From the NCBI RefSeq assembly GCF_001310085.1, contig NZ_CP012643.1:899001-963000 (forward strand): a DNA stretch of 64,000 bases. The letters run 5' to 3'. Positions 41,772-51,353 of the stretch are shown here, piece by piece. This DNA is from Rufibacter tibetensis. GTDB lineage: Bacteria; Bacteroidota; Bacteroidia; Cytophagales; Hymenobacteraceae. Position numbers and translations under genes: made by a program. Position 1 is the stretch's first letter. Each line of letters opens with the position of its first letter. The notes below the pieces were generated by a model. It was not told the DNA's origin and searched no databases. It saw only the letters and a list, made by a program, of their open reading frames with translations.

Positions 41772-43151
41772 TTAGTTTCCTAGCACATAGTGGAACGCGA
41801 ACCACTCATCTTTGGCGGCATCATAGCTGGTTCCGAACCAGATTCCTTTTGACTGAAAATCGGTTGGAAAGGCTTTGATTACCTTGAGTTTGTTCGTGGT
41901 TGGGTTCATCCAAGAACCTGGGTTCTGGATCAGGGTGTTGCCCACTAATGTGATTTCATTTGTGGCTTCATCTATGGTGAAGGTACCGGTGGTTTGCACG
42001 CCGTTTTGGTTACGAGTGTAGTTCTGTCCGCCGAAACGGTCGAAACGGATCCAGGAGCCCGTGGCAGCGGCATCCCAACTGTTGTTCCAACCCCAGTCAC
42101 GTGAAGAAGCATGCCCAGTAGTCCAGCCATTTCCTTTGCCAATCCAGTCAACCGGGTTACCGGTGGCATCCAGTCTCCATACCCGTCCGGAAGATGGACC
42201 TCCAGTCAGCATGTTCAACAACTCGCCTGCCTTGAACGTTGGGTCAAACCCTTCATCTTTCGGCTTTGGACCCGCATCTACCGGCACATAGTTATCGGCG
42301 TATTCTTTGGAGATGTAGTTCCAGACGTAAAGGTAATCGCCTTCGCTGTTGGTTCTTCTCACGCCTATCTGCAGGGCGTTTTCGGTTAAGGACAATACTA
42401 CCAGGTTGTTCGTCCAGTTGGAAGCGTTGGCGATGAAGCTTGGCGAGCGCAGGATGGTTCCGCCGGAGGTGCTGATGGTTTTACCGGCGGCATCAAAGGA
42501 ATAAGTTCCGGTTTCGTCTTTGCCCTCAGACACTTTGTGGTTTTTGAAAAAAGGCCCGCCTTTCAGGCTGAAGGTCATGGTGCTGCCCATCTCGGCGGCC
42601 GGAATGATCCAAGTGTTGTCTTTGTAACTTGGAGCCCAACCTAATTTAGCGGTTCCGTCCTGCATGTTTTCCCACTTGGTGAGGGGCTCATAGAAATAGA
42701 GCGGTCCGTCAAACATGCCATGGTTACCGAAATCCAGGATCCAGGTTTTCTCCTGGCCTACGCCACCCGTCAGGTACGTCCACAGCGGGTCGTTCACGTA
42801 ACTGAAGTTGTCTTGGGTCACTTTCACCGTGATGGGGTCTGCGTCTACTATCCCTCCGGCTGTCATCGCCGAGAACTTGATCACGTAGTCGCCTTTGAAA
42901 GCAAACCGAACCGTGTCTACCGTACGGGTTGACTTGCCTGTCCCGAAGTCCCACATAGAAATGGTTTCGGGTGTTTCATTGATCAGGATCACGGTGTTTC
43001 CGCCCGGATCAATGGTGCGGTCCTGCACCACTTTGTACTTCAGCTCTGACTTGTCGAGCATTCGGCCCAACTCCATATCATCATCCTGGCAAGCCGTGTT
43101 GAACAGCAGCGGCACCAGGAGAAAATAGAATAGTATTCTTAAGTTTTTCAT
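41772..43151 (-). CDS. Surface glycan-binding lipoprotein (PKD type)
   Basis: Predicted surface lipoprotein of 459 residues. Start set at ATG 43151, giving MKNLRILFYFLLVPLLFNTAC (lipobox C21) followed by acidic QDDD; the longer frame to 43220 runs back into a palindromic repeat. Residues about 35-115 form a PKD-like Ig domain (ETISMWDFGTGKSTRTVDTVRFAFKGDYVIKFSAM). Two similar beta-sandwich units follow (WTYLTGGVGQEKTWILDF ... and LLNMLTGGPSSGRVWRLD ...), each with LTGG and W.LD, suggesting an internal duplication. Position after SusD implies glycan binding at the cell surface. Confidence 0.82.
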   Translation of the reverse strand: MKNLRILFYFLLVPLLFNTACQDDDMELGRMLDKSELKYKVVQDRTIDPGGNTVILINETPETISMWDFGTGKSTRTVDTVRFAFKGDYVIKFSAMTAGGIVDADPITVKVTQDNFSYVNDPLWTYLTGGVGQEKTWILDFGNHGMFDGPLYFYEPLTKWENMQDGTAKLGWAPSYKDNTWIIPAAEMGSTMTFSLKGGPFFKNHKVSEGKDETGTYSFDAAGKTISTSGGTILRSPSFIANASNWTNNLVVLSLTENALQIGVRRTNSEGDYLYVWNYISKEYADNYVPVDAGPKPKDEGFDPTFKAGELLNMLTGGPSSGRVWRLDATGNPVDWIGKGNGWTTGHASSRDWGWNNSWDAAATGSWIRFDRFGGQNYTRNQNGVQTTGTFTIDEATNEITLVGNTLIQNPGSWMNPTTNKLKVIKAFPTDFQSKGIWFGTSYDAAKDEWFAFHYVLGN

Positions 43152-43187
43152 CTGCTTTTGATTTTTATGGTAAGCGGGAAGCCTAAT

Positions 43188-43223
43188 GGTTTTAAGGCGA
43201 TTTTCTGAAAAGGGCTTCAAAAC
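43188..43223. repeat. 36-nt family palindrome, copy 21
   Basis: Blocks GGTTTTAAGGCG, ATTTTCTGAAAA, GGGCTTCAAAAC, between SusD and the surface lipoprotein gene inside an operon. Confidence 0.75.
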
Positions 43224-43265
43224 ACACCCGGCTTCCGTTTTCTCCTATTGAATTTTTAACACTGA

Positions 43266-44864
43266 TTACCAACCGGCATTTTGCTTAAGCATTCCGTTAG
43301 AAAGCGTGATCTGGTTGTAAGGAATCTGCTGCAGGCCTTTGGTCTTGATGATTTTATCAGCGGCAATGGTCTTAGCTGCCGCCGTTCCGCCGTTCTCTAC
43401 CGTGGTGGTCTCGGCAATAGCCGCCGCCGCCACGTTAATGCCCTGGCGAAGCAGATCATAGTACCGGATGCCCTCACCGGCAAATTCCAAGCGACGTTCG
43501 TTCATGATATTGGCCTGAGAAACCGCCAACGGTGTGAATTTGTCTTTGTAGGCTCTCCGGCGTACTCTGTCAAAGTAAGTTTGTGCGTTCGGGCTACCCA
43601 GTTCAGCGGCCATCAGCAGCACATCAGCGAACCGGATGGAAACGTAGTCCTGGTACTGCCCGATCATAAAGTTGGTACCGCCTAAGTTTACCGGTAGGCT
43701 GTTGCCTTTCTCATCTACCATAGGGCTGTACTTTTTCCCGTAATAGCCGGTATATTCCCGCTGCTTGCCTTTGTTTTTGAAGTCGATCTTTTCATCGGCG
43801 ATGGAAATAATAGACCCAAATCGACGGGTGTCATTCGCCGAGAAAGCATTCCACAATTTCGGGTTTACGGTAGCCCCGCCCCAGCCATTGCCGTAGGGGT
43901 AGCTGGCCTGCTCGCGGATGCCGGTCATGACCATCCAATGGTTTCCGTCGGCGTTACCGTTATAGTTACTGGTGTATGAGTACTTGATGGCGAACACGGT
44001 TTCTTTGTTATCCTCTCCGGCGTAGTTGGCCACTGAGGCCGCTGGCCAGAGGTTGGCGTAGTCTTCTACTAAATCGAACCCTCCGTTTGATATCACATCT
44101 TCTACCGCTGCTAGGGCTTGTGCTTTGGTAACTTCGCCCACCAGATCTGCTTTGCCATAGTAGCCGGTGTAATACAGGAAAACCCGCCCGGTCAATGCTT
44201 GAGCAGCCCACTTGGTCACCCGGCCATACGTGGCTGGGTTTTGAGCAGTGTAAGAAGTGCTGGGTAAATTGGCCGCGGCAAACTTCAGGTCCTGCGCAAT
44301 TACTTTGTATACCTCATCTGGGTTGGCTTGGGCTACATTCTCGGCAGAAGGCTCGGTTAACAAAGGAATGTTGCCCCAAAGGCGTACCATGTCAAAATAC
44401 AGGTATGCGCGAATGTAACGGGCTTCGGCTGCGTAGGTATTCTTAAGGGCCGTTTGGGTGCCCCACTCTATGCCCTCCAGTTTGCTAAGAAGCATGTTGC
44501 ACCGGTAAACAGCCGCATAGTACGCCCGCCAGTTGGCTTCAAACAGGTTCCGGTCTGCAGGAGATCGAGCCATGTCAAACTCATCCAGCGCCTGGTACCC
44601 GAAACCGTCACCGTTGCCGGTACCTCCAAAAGCGTTGTCTGATAACACCTCGGCGGCCACCGGTAAACTGATACCATCTGCCCAAATCCGCTGCAACCCG
44701 TCATAGCAACCTACCAATGACTTGAAGGCATCCTCTGGGGTTCGGTAAGAATTGCTTTCGGTTTGGGTGGTGATGGGTTCTGTATCTAAGAAATCCTGGC
44801 AGGAGCCCAGTGAAAGAAGGCCCACTGCTAAGGCGAATGTTTTTATATGTCTCATGTTTTTCAA
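43266..44864 (-). CDS. SusD/RagB-family outer membrane lipoprotein
   Basis: Glycan-binding partner of the adjacent SusC, 532 residues. Lipoprotein signal ends LLSLGSC (C22), followed by QDFLDTEPITTQTESNSYRTPEDAFKSLVGCYDGLQ, the usual SusD opening. Helical repeats (NTYAAEARYIRAYLYFDMVRLWGNIPLLTEP) and a late ADVLLMAAELGSPNAQTYFDRVRRRAY and ERRLEFAGEGIRYYDLLR block are diagnostic. It lies 9 bases downstream of its SusC gene. No residues for ligand binding can be assigned by eye. Confidence 0.95.
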   Translation of the reverse strand: MKNMRHIKTFALAVGLLSLGSCQDFLDTEPITTQTESNSYRTPEDAFKSLVGCYDGLQRIWADGISLPVAAEVLSDNAFGGTGNGDGFGYQALDEFDMARSPADRNLFEANWRAYYAAVYRCNMLLSKLEGIEWGTQTALKNTYAAEARYIRAYLYFDMVRLWGNIPLLTEPSAENVAQANPDEVYKVIAQDLKFAAANLPSTSYTAQNPATYGRVTKWAAQALTGRVFLYYTGYYGKADLVGEVTKAQALAAVEDVISNGGFDLVEDYANLWPAASVANYAGEDNKETVFAIKYSYTSNYNGNADGNHWMVMTGIREQASYPYGNGWGGATVNPKLWNAFSANDTRRFGSIISIADEKIDFKNKGKQREYTGYYGKKYSPMVDEKGNSLPVNLGGTNFMIGQYQDYVSIRFADVLLMAAELGSPNAQTYFDRVRRRAYKDKFTPLAVSQANIMNERRLEFAGEGIRYYDLLRQGINVAAAAIAETTTVENGGTAAAKTIAADKIIKTKGLQQIPYNQITLSNGMLKQNAGW

Positions 44865-44873
44865 GGCTAAAAG

Positions 44874-47800
44874 TTAAAATCTCAGGTTAGCGCCTACCAT
44901 CATGGTTCTAGGGCGTGGGTAGTAGCCCACGTCTACTCCTTGGGCAAAGCCGTCGGTGTAGCCAATTTCTGGGTCCATGCCGTCATATTTGGTGAAGGTG
45001 TAGAGATTCAGGACGGAGGCAAAAACGCGGAACTGACGCGCGCGGCTGCTTTGCTTCATCAGCTGCCCCAGGTTGTACCCAATGGTAACGTTGCTGATTC
45101 TCAAGAAGTCACCGTCCTGAACGTACAGGTCAGAGAAGTTGGTCCAGTTACGCGCATCTTCGGTTACTCTAGGCATGGTGTTAGAGGAACCCGGTCCGTG
45201 CCAACGGTCCAGGATACGGGCCGTGTAGTTGGCCAGCGGGTTGGCGTGGTTCCGGTACGACTGCACAATCTGGTTTCCGGCTACCCCGGAGGCCAGGAAA
45301 GAGAAGTCAAAGCCTTTGTAGTCACCAGAGAAGGTAAGGCCGAAGGTGTACTCCGGGTTCGGGTTCCCGATGTTGGTCTTGTCTAGTTCAGTGATTATGC
45401 CATCGCCGTTCACGTCTACATAGCGTACGTCACCCGGCTGCGCATTTGGCTGAATCAGGCCGTTTTCAGCAGAACGGTAAGCGGCCACCTCTGCTTCGGA
45501 CTGGAAGATACCGGCTGTTTTGTAGCCGTAGAAATATCCGATAGGAAAGCCGTTCTGAGCGCGGTAGAACTCGGGAGCGTTGTCAAACAATTGGTTTGTG
45601 GCTCCGTGGATGATACCGTCAGCGCTTGGGATTTCTCCTACTCTGTTTTTGTTGTAAGCTCCGTTTACGCCTACCCTGTAGTTGAAGGCACCAATGCTGC
45701 TGTTGTACGCCAGTGCTACTTCTACCCCGCTGTTTCTTACATTACCTCCGTTGATGAAAGGAGCCTCAGCGCCGGCGGTGGCCAGAATAGGCGCTACGAT
45801 CAACCAGTCTTTGCTGGTTTTGATGTAGTAGTCAAAGTTGAAATCTACTTTTCCGTTCAGGAAACGAGCATCAAACCCTACGTTGGTTTGTTCTGAAGTT
45901 TCCCAATGAAGGTCTGGGTTTCCTAACCGGCTGCTGTAAGAACCCGGTGTCAGCATACCTTCAGTAGGTCCGAAGATATAGTTGGTGTTTCTAATTTGAA
46001 CTGGTGCCAGGTACTGGAAGAAACCACCGTTCAGGTTCCCCACTTGTCCCCAGCTGGCTCTCAGTTTCAGGAAAGACATCCAATCTGCCGTGCTAGACAT
46101 GAACTCCTCATTGGTCAAGACCCAACCCGCCGAAACAGATGGGAAATAGCCCCAACGGTTCAGGAAACGAGAAGTGCCGTCGGCCCGGAACGTGGCATTT
46201 AACAAATACGTCTCTTTGAAGTTGTAGCTCACCCGCCCGAAGTACGACATGCGCTTGTCTTCGTCGGTTGGGCCACCGCCCACGGTCATGTTAGGAGCTC
46301 CTTCGGTGTTAGTGGCATTAGACAACCAGGCATACCGGATGTCGCCAATGTTCAGGTTACGGTTACTGCCGTTAATGCCTGAACCCAGGAACTGGAAAGC
46401 CGATGAACCCGCCATTACTTCCAGGTTATGGTTTGCCCCTATGTTAAAGCCATAGCTTAAGGTGTTGTCAAACATGAGGGTTCTGCCTTTGCCCATGGAC
46501 TGGTTTACCTGGGTAAAATTGCTGAACGAGAAAGCTGATAAGGTGTAGATTGGGGTATAAGAACGGCTTTCATTTGCGTAATAATCTACGCCTAGGCTGG
46601 TTCGGAACCGCAGGTTCTTGATAGGCTCCACCACCATGTATACATCTCCCAACAGGCGTTGGTTGTTGCGTCTGTTCTGGTTGCCGTACACCATTTGGGC
46701 GTAAGGGTTGGCCTCTCCGGAATACCAAACAGGGGCAGCTTTGCCATCGTTATTCCAGAAATTTCCCTCTGCATCATACATAGGTACAAACGGGCTGGTG
46801 TTGAAGGCGCCGCGCAGAGTGTTGTTGTACTGGTTGCCCACGCCAATGCCGTTGTTGTTCACGTACGCGAAGGTCAAATGCTGGCCAAACCGCAACACGT
46901 CTTTCAACAGCTTGTGCTCAGAATTGATCCGGAAGTTGTAGCGCTCATAATTGGAAAGGCTTTTTCCGCCTACTACTCCTTCGGTACCAGTGTACGCCAG
47001 TGAGGTAGAGAACGTAGACATCTGTGTTCCGCCGGAAACCCCTAACGAGTAGTTTTGGGTCACCGCGTCTTTCACAAACATTTCGTCCATCCAGTCTGTG
47101 TTGACGGGCAATGTATTCAACTGCTCGTTGTTGAAATATGGGGCTTTGCCGGAGTTCACGGCGGCCTCGTTCATGATACCGGCATATTCGCGGGCATCCA
47201 ACAGACGCGCCTTTCTGGCCACGTTCTGCACACCATAATAAGTATCAAAGGTGATTTGGGCCGGTTGATCTGTTTTCCCTTGCTTGGTAGTCACGAGCAC
47301 AACCCCGTTAGCTGCCTGCGACCCATAAATAGCCGCCGAAGCCGCATCTTTCAACACGTCAATGGATTCAATGTCTGCCGGGTTCAGGTAATTGATATCA
47401 CCCGTGATTACTCCGTCCACTACGTACAGTGGGCTGGCATTGGCAATGGTTCCTAAGCCCCTGATTACTACGCGCATTCCCTCGCCCGGCTGCCCGGAAG
47501 AAGAAGCGATCTGCACCCCTGGGGTTTGCCCCTGCAAGGCTTGCAAGGCGTTGGTGGTGCTTTGCCGCTGCAGGTCATCGCCTTTCACCTGCACAGTAGC
47601 GCCGGTCACCAGTTTTTTCTGCTGTACGCCATAGCCAATCACCACTACCTCTTCCAAGGCTTTGGCATCGGTTTTCAGGACCACGTTCACTTGCGATCTG
47701 CCATTCACGGCTACCTCTTGGGTTACATATCCAATGTAGGTGATGACCAGCGTCTCATTGCCGGTGGGGAGGTTCAGCTGAAAGTTTCCCTCCACGTCTG

Positions 47801-47957
47801 TACCAGTAGCCAGGGAAGCATTGCCTTTAACACTAATAGTGGCCCCAATGATGGCATCGCCACCTTCCTGGGAGGTGACCCTTCCCCTGACGGTTTGTTG
47901 GGCGAAGGCTACCCCGCATAAACAGAGCAGCCATGTAAGCAGTAGGTATTTTCTCAT
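44874..47957 (-). CDS. SusC/RagA-family TonB-linked outer membrane protein
   Basis: TonB-dependent importer of 1027 residues, probably for xyloglucan oligosaccharides. Signal peptide residues 1-19 (ending GVAFAQ), carboxypeptidase-regulatory-like domain (VRGRVTSQEGGDAIIGATI), SusC signature LEEVVVIGYG, plug with LQALQGQTPGVQIASSSGQPGEG and VIRGLGTIANASPLYVVDG, then the barrel ending in RF. It lies between the GH31 gene (49-base gap upstream) and SusD in one operon. Confidence 0.95.
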   Translation of the reverse strand: MRKYLLLTWLLCLCGVAFAQQTVRGRVTSQEGGDAIIGATISVKGNASLATGTDVEGNFQLNLPTGNETLVITYIGYVTQEVAVNGRSQVNVVLKTDAKALEEVVVIGYGVQQKKLVTGATVQVKGDDLQRQSTTNALQALQGQTPGVQIASSSGQPGEGMRVVIRGLGTIANASPLYVVDGVITGDINYLNPADIESIDVLKDAASAAIYGSQAANGVVLVTTKQGKTDQPAQITFDTYYGVQNVARKARLLDAREYAGIMNEAAVNSGKAPYFNNEQLNTLPVNTDWMDEMFVKDAVTQNYSLGVSGGTQMSTFSTSLAYTGTEGVVGGKSLSNYERYNFRINSEHKLLKDVLRFGQHLTFAYVNNNGIGVGNQYNNTLRGAFNTSPFVPMYDAEGNFWNNDGKAAPVWYSGEANPYAQMVYGNQNRRNNQRLLGDVYMVVEPIKNLRFRTSLGVDYYANESRSYTPIYTLSAFSFSNFTQVNQSMGKGRTLMFDNTLSYGFNIGANHNLEVMAGSSAFQFLGSGINGSNRNLNIGDIRYAWLSNATNTEGAPNMTVGGGPTDEDKRMSYFGRVSYNFKETYLLNATFRADGTSRFLNRWGYFPSVSAGWVLTNEEFMSSTADWMSFLKLRASWGQVGNLNGGFFQYLAPVQIRNTNYIFGPTEGMLTPGSYSSRLGNPDLHWETSEQTNVGFDARFLNGKVDFNFDYYIKTSKDWLIVAPILATAGAEAPFINGGNVRNSGVEVALAYNSSIGAFNYRVGVNGAYNKNRVGEIPSADGIIHGATNQLFDNAPEFYRAQNGFPIGYFYGYKTAGIFQSEAEVAAYRSAENGLIQPNAQPGDVRYVDVNGDGIITELDKTNIGNPNPEYTFGLTFSGDYKGFDFSFLASGVAGNQIVQSYRNHANPLANYTARILDRWHGPGSSNTMPRVTEDARNWTNFSDLYVQDGDFLRISNVTIGYNLGQLMKQSSRARQFRVFASVLNLYTFTKYDGMDPEIGYTDGFAQGVDVGYYPRPRTMMVGANLRF

Positions 47958-48006
47958 AGGTAATAAAATGACGTGAATAGATTGATTATAGGATCAGGTA
48001 AGGGGA

Positions 48007-50862
48007 TTATTTCAGTTTCACCGAGGAGGCACTGCCCGAATAGGCAATGGTAGCGTCTGGCTTGGCATCAAAAGCTAGGGCTTTGGCTTTGCCCGGCTGC
48101 ACAAACACCACGTTGAAGGTGCGCTTCAGCAACATGCCATTGAATTCGCCCTGGCGTTTGCCCACAGTAAGGGTTTTGGAGGCCTCATTATAGGTGATGG
48201 GAATGGTAGCGAACTTGCCTTGCTCGTAGTTGTAGTTTGTGTTTTCGTCTTCGTACAACTCAAAAGAAGCATCTTTGCCTCCGTACACATACAAGGTGAT
48301 GGTCTCGGCTGGCTTTTCAGTCGTGTATTGCAATTCTGGTCCGAATGGCAGAATAGAGCCTTCTTTCACGAACAGCGGCATGCGCTCATAAGGGGCTGCG
48401 GCCGTGATCTGCTGACCACCTTTCTGGTAAGAACCGTCATAGAGGCTGTACCAACCGGTATTGGCAGGCAGATACAGTTTACGGCTGGTAGCCTTGGCTT
48501 CATACACTGGGTTCACCAACAAGCTAGGCCCAAACATGAACTGATCACCAATGTTCAGCACGTTTTTATCAGTGCCGAAGTCCATCACCAGCGGACGCAT
48601 GATGGTGCCGTTCTTGTGATACACCTGCCCGGTAAGCGAGTAGATGTACGGCATCAGGCGGTAGCGCAGCTTGTTGTAGTACACAATAGCTTGGTATGCC
48701 TTGTGGTTTTCAGGCGCAATGTTGTACACCTCCCGGAACGGAAACTGGCCATGCGCACGATACAAGGGCGTGAAAGTGCCGTACTGGTACCAGCGGGTGT
48801 TCAGCTCGCGCCATTCTTCCTGTACCTCAGGCGTCATAGTGCCACGGTCATACTTGTTTTCCACGAAGAAACCTCCAATATCCGTTGTCCAGTAAGGCAA
48901 GCCAGACAAGGAGAAGTTCAGACCGGCCGGAATCTGGCGGCCCATTTCCTCAAATGTAGACGCAATGTCTCCGCTCCAGGTGGCGGCTCCGTAGCGCTGC
49001 AACCCTCCAAAGGCCGAACGGGTCAAGATGAACACCCGGTCATTGGGGTTGGTACCGCGCTGTCCTTCATAGATGCCTTTGTTGTGCTGCAGCACGTAGG
49101 CGTTGAAGTACTTATCGGCAGGTCCTAAATACGTAGGGTTCATCAAGGCCTTGCGGTGCGCAATAGACGAGTTGGAAAGGATGTCTGGCTCAGAGGCATC
49201 TTGCCACCAGGCGTCAATGCCCATTTTGTAGAGCTTTTCGCTAATCAGGTCCCAAAACATCTTGCGGCCCTCGGGGTTAAAGGCGTCATAGAACGTAGAC
49301 ACGTAGCCTTTGCCAATCCAGTCTCTGATTTGCTCATTAATGCTGGTTTTATATAACAGGCCTTTCTGGTCAAACTTCTTGTAAGCGTCAATGCCTTCAT
49401 AGAACTTAGGCCAGGTGGAGATCATGATCTTGGCATTGTTGGCGTGCACCTCGTTGATCATGCCTTTTGGGTCTGGGAACCGGGTCCCGTCAAACTCTTG
49501 GCTTCCCCACTGGTCTTCTTTCCAGTAAGACCAGTCCTGCACAATGTTATCTAACGGAATCTGGCGCTTGCGGAATTCCTTTACCACTTCCAGTAGTTCC
49601 TGCTGCGTTTTGTAACGCTCGCGGCTCTGCCAGAAGCCCATGGCCCACTTAGGCATTACCTGCGCCTTACCGGTCAGTTCACGGTAACCACTCACCACTT
49701 CGTCCATGTTTTTGCCGTGCACAAAGTAGTAGTCCATTTTATCACCAGCCTCAGAAGAGAAGGCAACGGTATTCAGGTCTTGGGCAGGTTGTGGGGTCAA
49801 GAACCGAAGCGCCAGGTAAGACACATTGCCATCTGGGTTCCACTCCATTTTAAAGGAGTGCTTCTTTCCTTTCTGCAGAGGCGCCTTGAACACCGACATG
49901 CCCGGGTTCCAGGCTTCGCGCCAGCGGTCCAGCAGCAGTTTGTTGTCAATCCATACCTTCACGTACCCGGAAGAAGGCATCTCGAACCGGTGGTCACCGG
50001 TTGCGTCGCTTTCAATGAAGCCTTCCCAGGTCATCAAGCCTCCTTCTAAGGAGTAGCCAGTAGGGTATTTGTTTTGGTCTTCCAGGAACTCATAGCTGAT
50101 CTCAGACTCCTGACGCACAATAGGTGCTTTCCCGGTCTTTTTATCAAAAGCATAGGTAGCGGTAAGGCCGCCGGCCTTCTGGTCTTTGCCGTAAAGTTTC
50201 AGTTTGGAAAGCTGCTGATACGGGCGCACATCGCCAAATTTGGTGATAGAGTTGTTATCCCACAGGATGCCGTAGTTTTTGCTGGACACCAGGAAAGGCA
50301 CCACCGCAACCGAGTTGTATTGGGTAAGGTCTACCTGCCAGCCTCTGTAATTCATCAGGCCGGCCTGGTGCTGGCCCAAACCATAGAATGCCTCATCTTT
50401 GTCTACATTGAATGCTTTCTTTAATTGGTAGCTTTGAGTAGTACCAAAGGTAACCGGCGCGAAGGCCTGCTTTCCTGCATTGTTTTCCTGCAGCAACACT
50501 TTCCCGCTTTTATCAAAGAAAGTAACCGCCCCGTTCTCAGCACCTACTTCCACCCGAAGGGCTTTGGTGTTTAAAACTAAAGTTTTGCCTTTCTCCTGAT
50601 ATTGCCAATCGGTTTTCTTGGTTTTGTCTTCCAGCACCATGAGGCTGGCTTCCTCAGAGAACTTCTCCACTGGCGTAGCCGATACCTGGATGATATTGTC
50701 CCCCACTACCCGAACCTTCACAATCTTGGGTTGGCCGTTAGCTGGTTTTTCCAACCGCACCAATACACCGTCTTCCAGTTTCTGGTAGTTCTTTATTGCA
50801 GGCTGCTTAAAGGAAAACAGCGTCCCGATGAGCGCTAAACAAAGCGTGTTTCTAAGCTTCAT
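48007..50862 (-). CDS. GH31 alpha-xylosidase with PA14 insertion
   Basis: Retaining glycosidase of 951 residues, most likely the alpha-xylosidase that removes xylose from the non-reducing end of xyloglucan oligosaccharides. Signal peptide about residues 1-20. The N-terminal GH31 sandwich is interrupted by a PA14-like module at about residues 255-365 (YSLEGGLMTWEGFIESDATGDHRFEMPSSGYVKVWIDNKLLLDRW), a layout known from the xyloglucan-acting enzyme Xyl31A of Cellvibrio. The barrel has WSYWKEDQWG, nucleophile Asp in DAWWQDASEPD, and acid/base Asp in WSGDIASTFEEM. Starch-type alpha-glucosidase activity is a less likely alternative. First gene of the GH31-SusC-SusD operon and next to the regulator. 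Confidence 0.92.
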   Translation of the reverse strand: MKLRNTLCLALIGTLFSFKQPAIKNYQKLEDGVLVRLEKPANGQPKIVKVRVVGDNIIQVSATPVEKFSEEASLMVLEDKTKKTDWQYQEKGKTLVLNTKALRVEVGAENGAVTFFDKSGKVLLQENNAGKQAFAPVTFGTTQSYQLKKAFNVDKDEAFYGLGQHQAGLMNYRGWQVDLTQYNSVAVVPFLVSSKNYGILWDNNSITKFGDVRPYQQLSKLKLYGKDQKAGGLTATYAFDKKTGKAPIVRQESEISYEFLEDQNKYPTGYSLEGGLMTWEGFIESDATGDHRFEMPSSGYVKVWIDNKLLLDRWREAWNPGMSVFKAPLQKGKKHSFKMEWNPDGNVSYLALRFLTPQPAQDLNTVAFSSEAGDKMDYYFVHGKNMDEVVSGYRELTGKAQVMPKWAMGFWQSRERYKTQQELLEVVKEFRKRQIPLDNIVQDWSYWKEDQWGSQEFDGTRFPDPKGMINEVHANNAKIMISTWPKFYEGIDAYKKFDQKGLLYKTSINEQIRDWIGKGYVSTFYDAFNPEGRKMFWDLISEKLYKMGIDAWWQDASEPDILSNSSIAHRKALMNPTYLGPADKYFNAYVLQHNKGIYEGQRGTNPNDRVFILTRSAFGGLQRYGAATWSGDIASTFEEMGRQIPAGLNFSLSGLPYWTTDIGGFFVENKYDRGTMTPEVQEEWRELNTRWYQYGTFTPLYRAHGQFPFREVYNIAPENHKAYQAIVYYNKLRYRLMPYIYSLTGQVYHKNGTIMRPLVMDFGTDKNVLNIGDQFMFGPSLLVNPVYEAKATSRKLYLPANTGWYSLYDGSYQKGGQQITAAAPYERMPLFVKEGSILPFGPELQYTTEKPAETITLYVYGGKDASFELYEDENTNYNYEQGKFATIPITYNEASKTLTVGKRQGEFNGMLLKRTFNVVFVQPGKAKALAFDAKPDATIAYSGSASSVKLK

Positions 50863-51108
50863 TTGTTAGATAGTAAAAGTGAATTTTGATTTTTCCTTGT
50901 TTAGAGTAGTACCTATTTCAGAAGGTCAACTTTAGGAGGAAAATTAACAGCATGAAGGTAGGTAGGACCTGAGGAGGGCATATGTATCAAATGTTTCCTA
51001 TCTATGTTGCATCGGTTAACAAATGAAAAAACCGCATTTTCAGTACGTAAAAGCGGGTTTTATTTTACAAAATGTTAACAAGCCTTTCCCTCACCTCAGC
51101 AAGTCTCT

Positions 51109-51145
51109 GTTTCCCGCCCCTTTTCACAAAAGCAGGTCTTAAAAG
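51109..51145. repeat. 36-nt family palindrome, copy 22 (37 nt)
   Basis: Blocks GTTTCCCGCCCC, TTTTCACAAAAG, CAGGTCTTAAAAG; right arm near consensus. Confidence 0.65.
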
Positions 51146-51203
51146 GAAGAGGATAGCCACAGATAGAAAAATCAGACTACTAGAGGACTAGATATGTATT
51201 GCT

Positions 51204-51240
51204 GATTTGAAATTGTTTTTCAGAAAATGGGCAAGAAATC
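51204..51240. repeat. 36-nt family palindrome, copy 23 (degenerate)
   Basis: Blocks GATTTGAAATTG, TTTTTCAGAAAAT, GGGCAAGAAATC. Confidence 0.5.
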
Positions 51241-51301
51241 CACTGCCTCTGTTAAGAAGAAAAAGCCTTCCAAAGCCTGCAGCTAGTCGGCCCTAAAACA
51301 A

Positions 51302-51333
51302 GAAAGCAGCAGCCCGTAACGGCTGCTGCTTTC
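51302..51333 (-). terminator. Hairpin terminator of the HTCS gene
   Basis: GAAAGCAGCAGCC (51302-51314) pairs perfectly with GGCTGCTGCTTTC (51321-51333); TTGTTTT follows on the minus strand. Confidence 0.85.
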
Positions 51334-51353
51334 AAAATAATTAGGTCAAATAC

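Larger units (their letters stand above)
50863..51353. other. Intergenic gap between HTCS and GH31 genes
   Basis: About 490 bases holding the GH31 operon's upstream region, an imperfect hairpin at 51028-51064 (AAAACCGC facing GCGGGTTTT), two palindrome copies (51109, 51204) and the HTCS terminator. The HTCS target site is probably here but I cannot assign a motif. No gene is seen. Confidence 0.6.

Noticed and set aside
48220-49128. 302-codon frame opposite the GH31 gene
   Set aside because: It is an antisense shadow of a well-supported GH31 gene, with no independent family signal.
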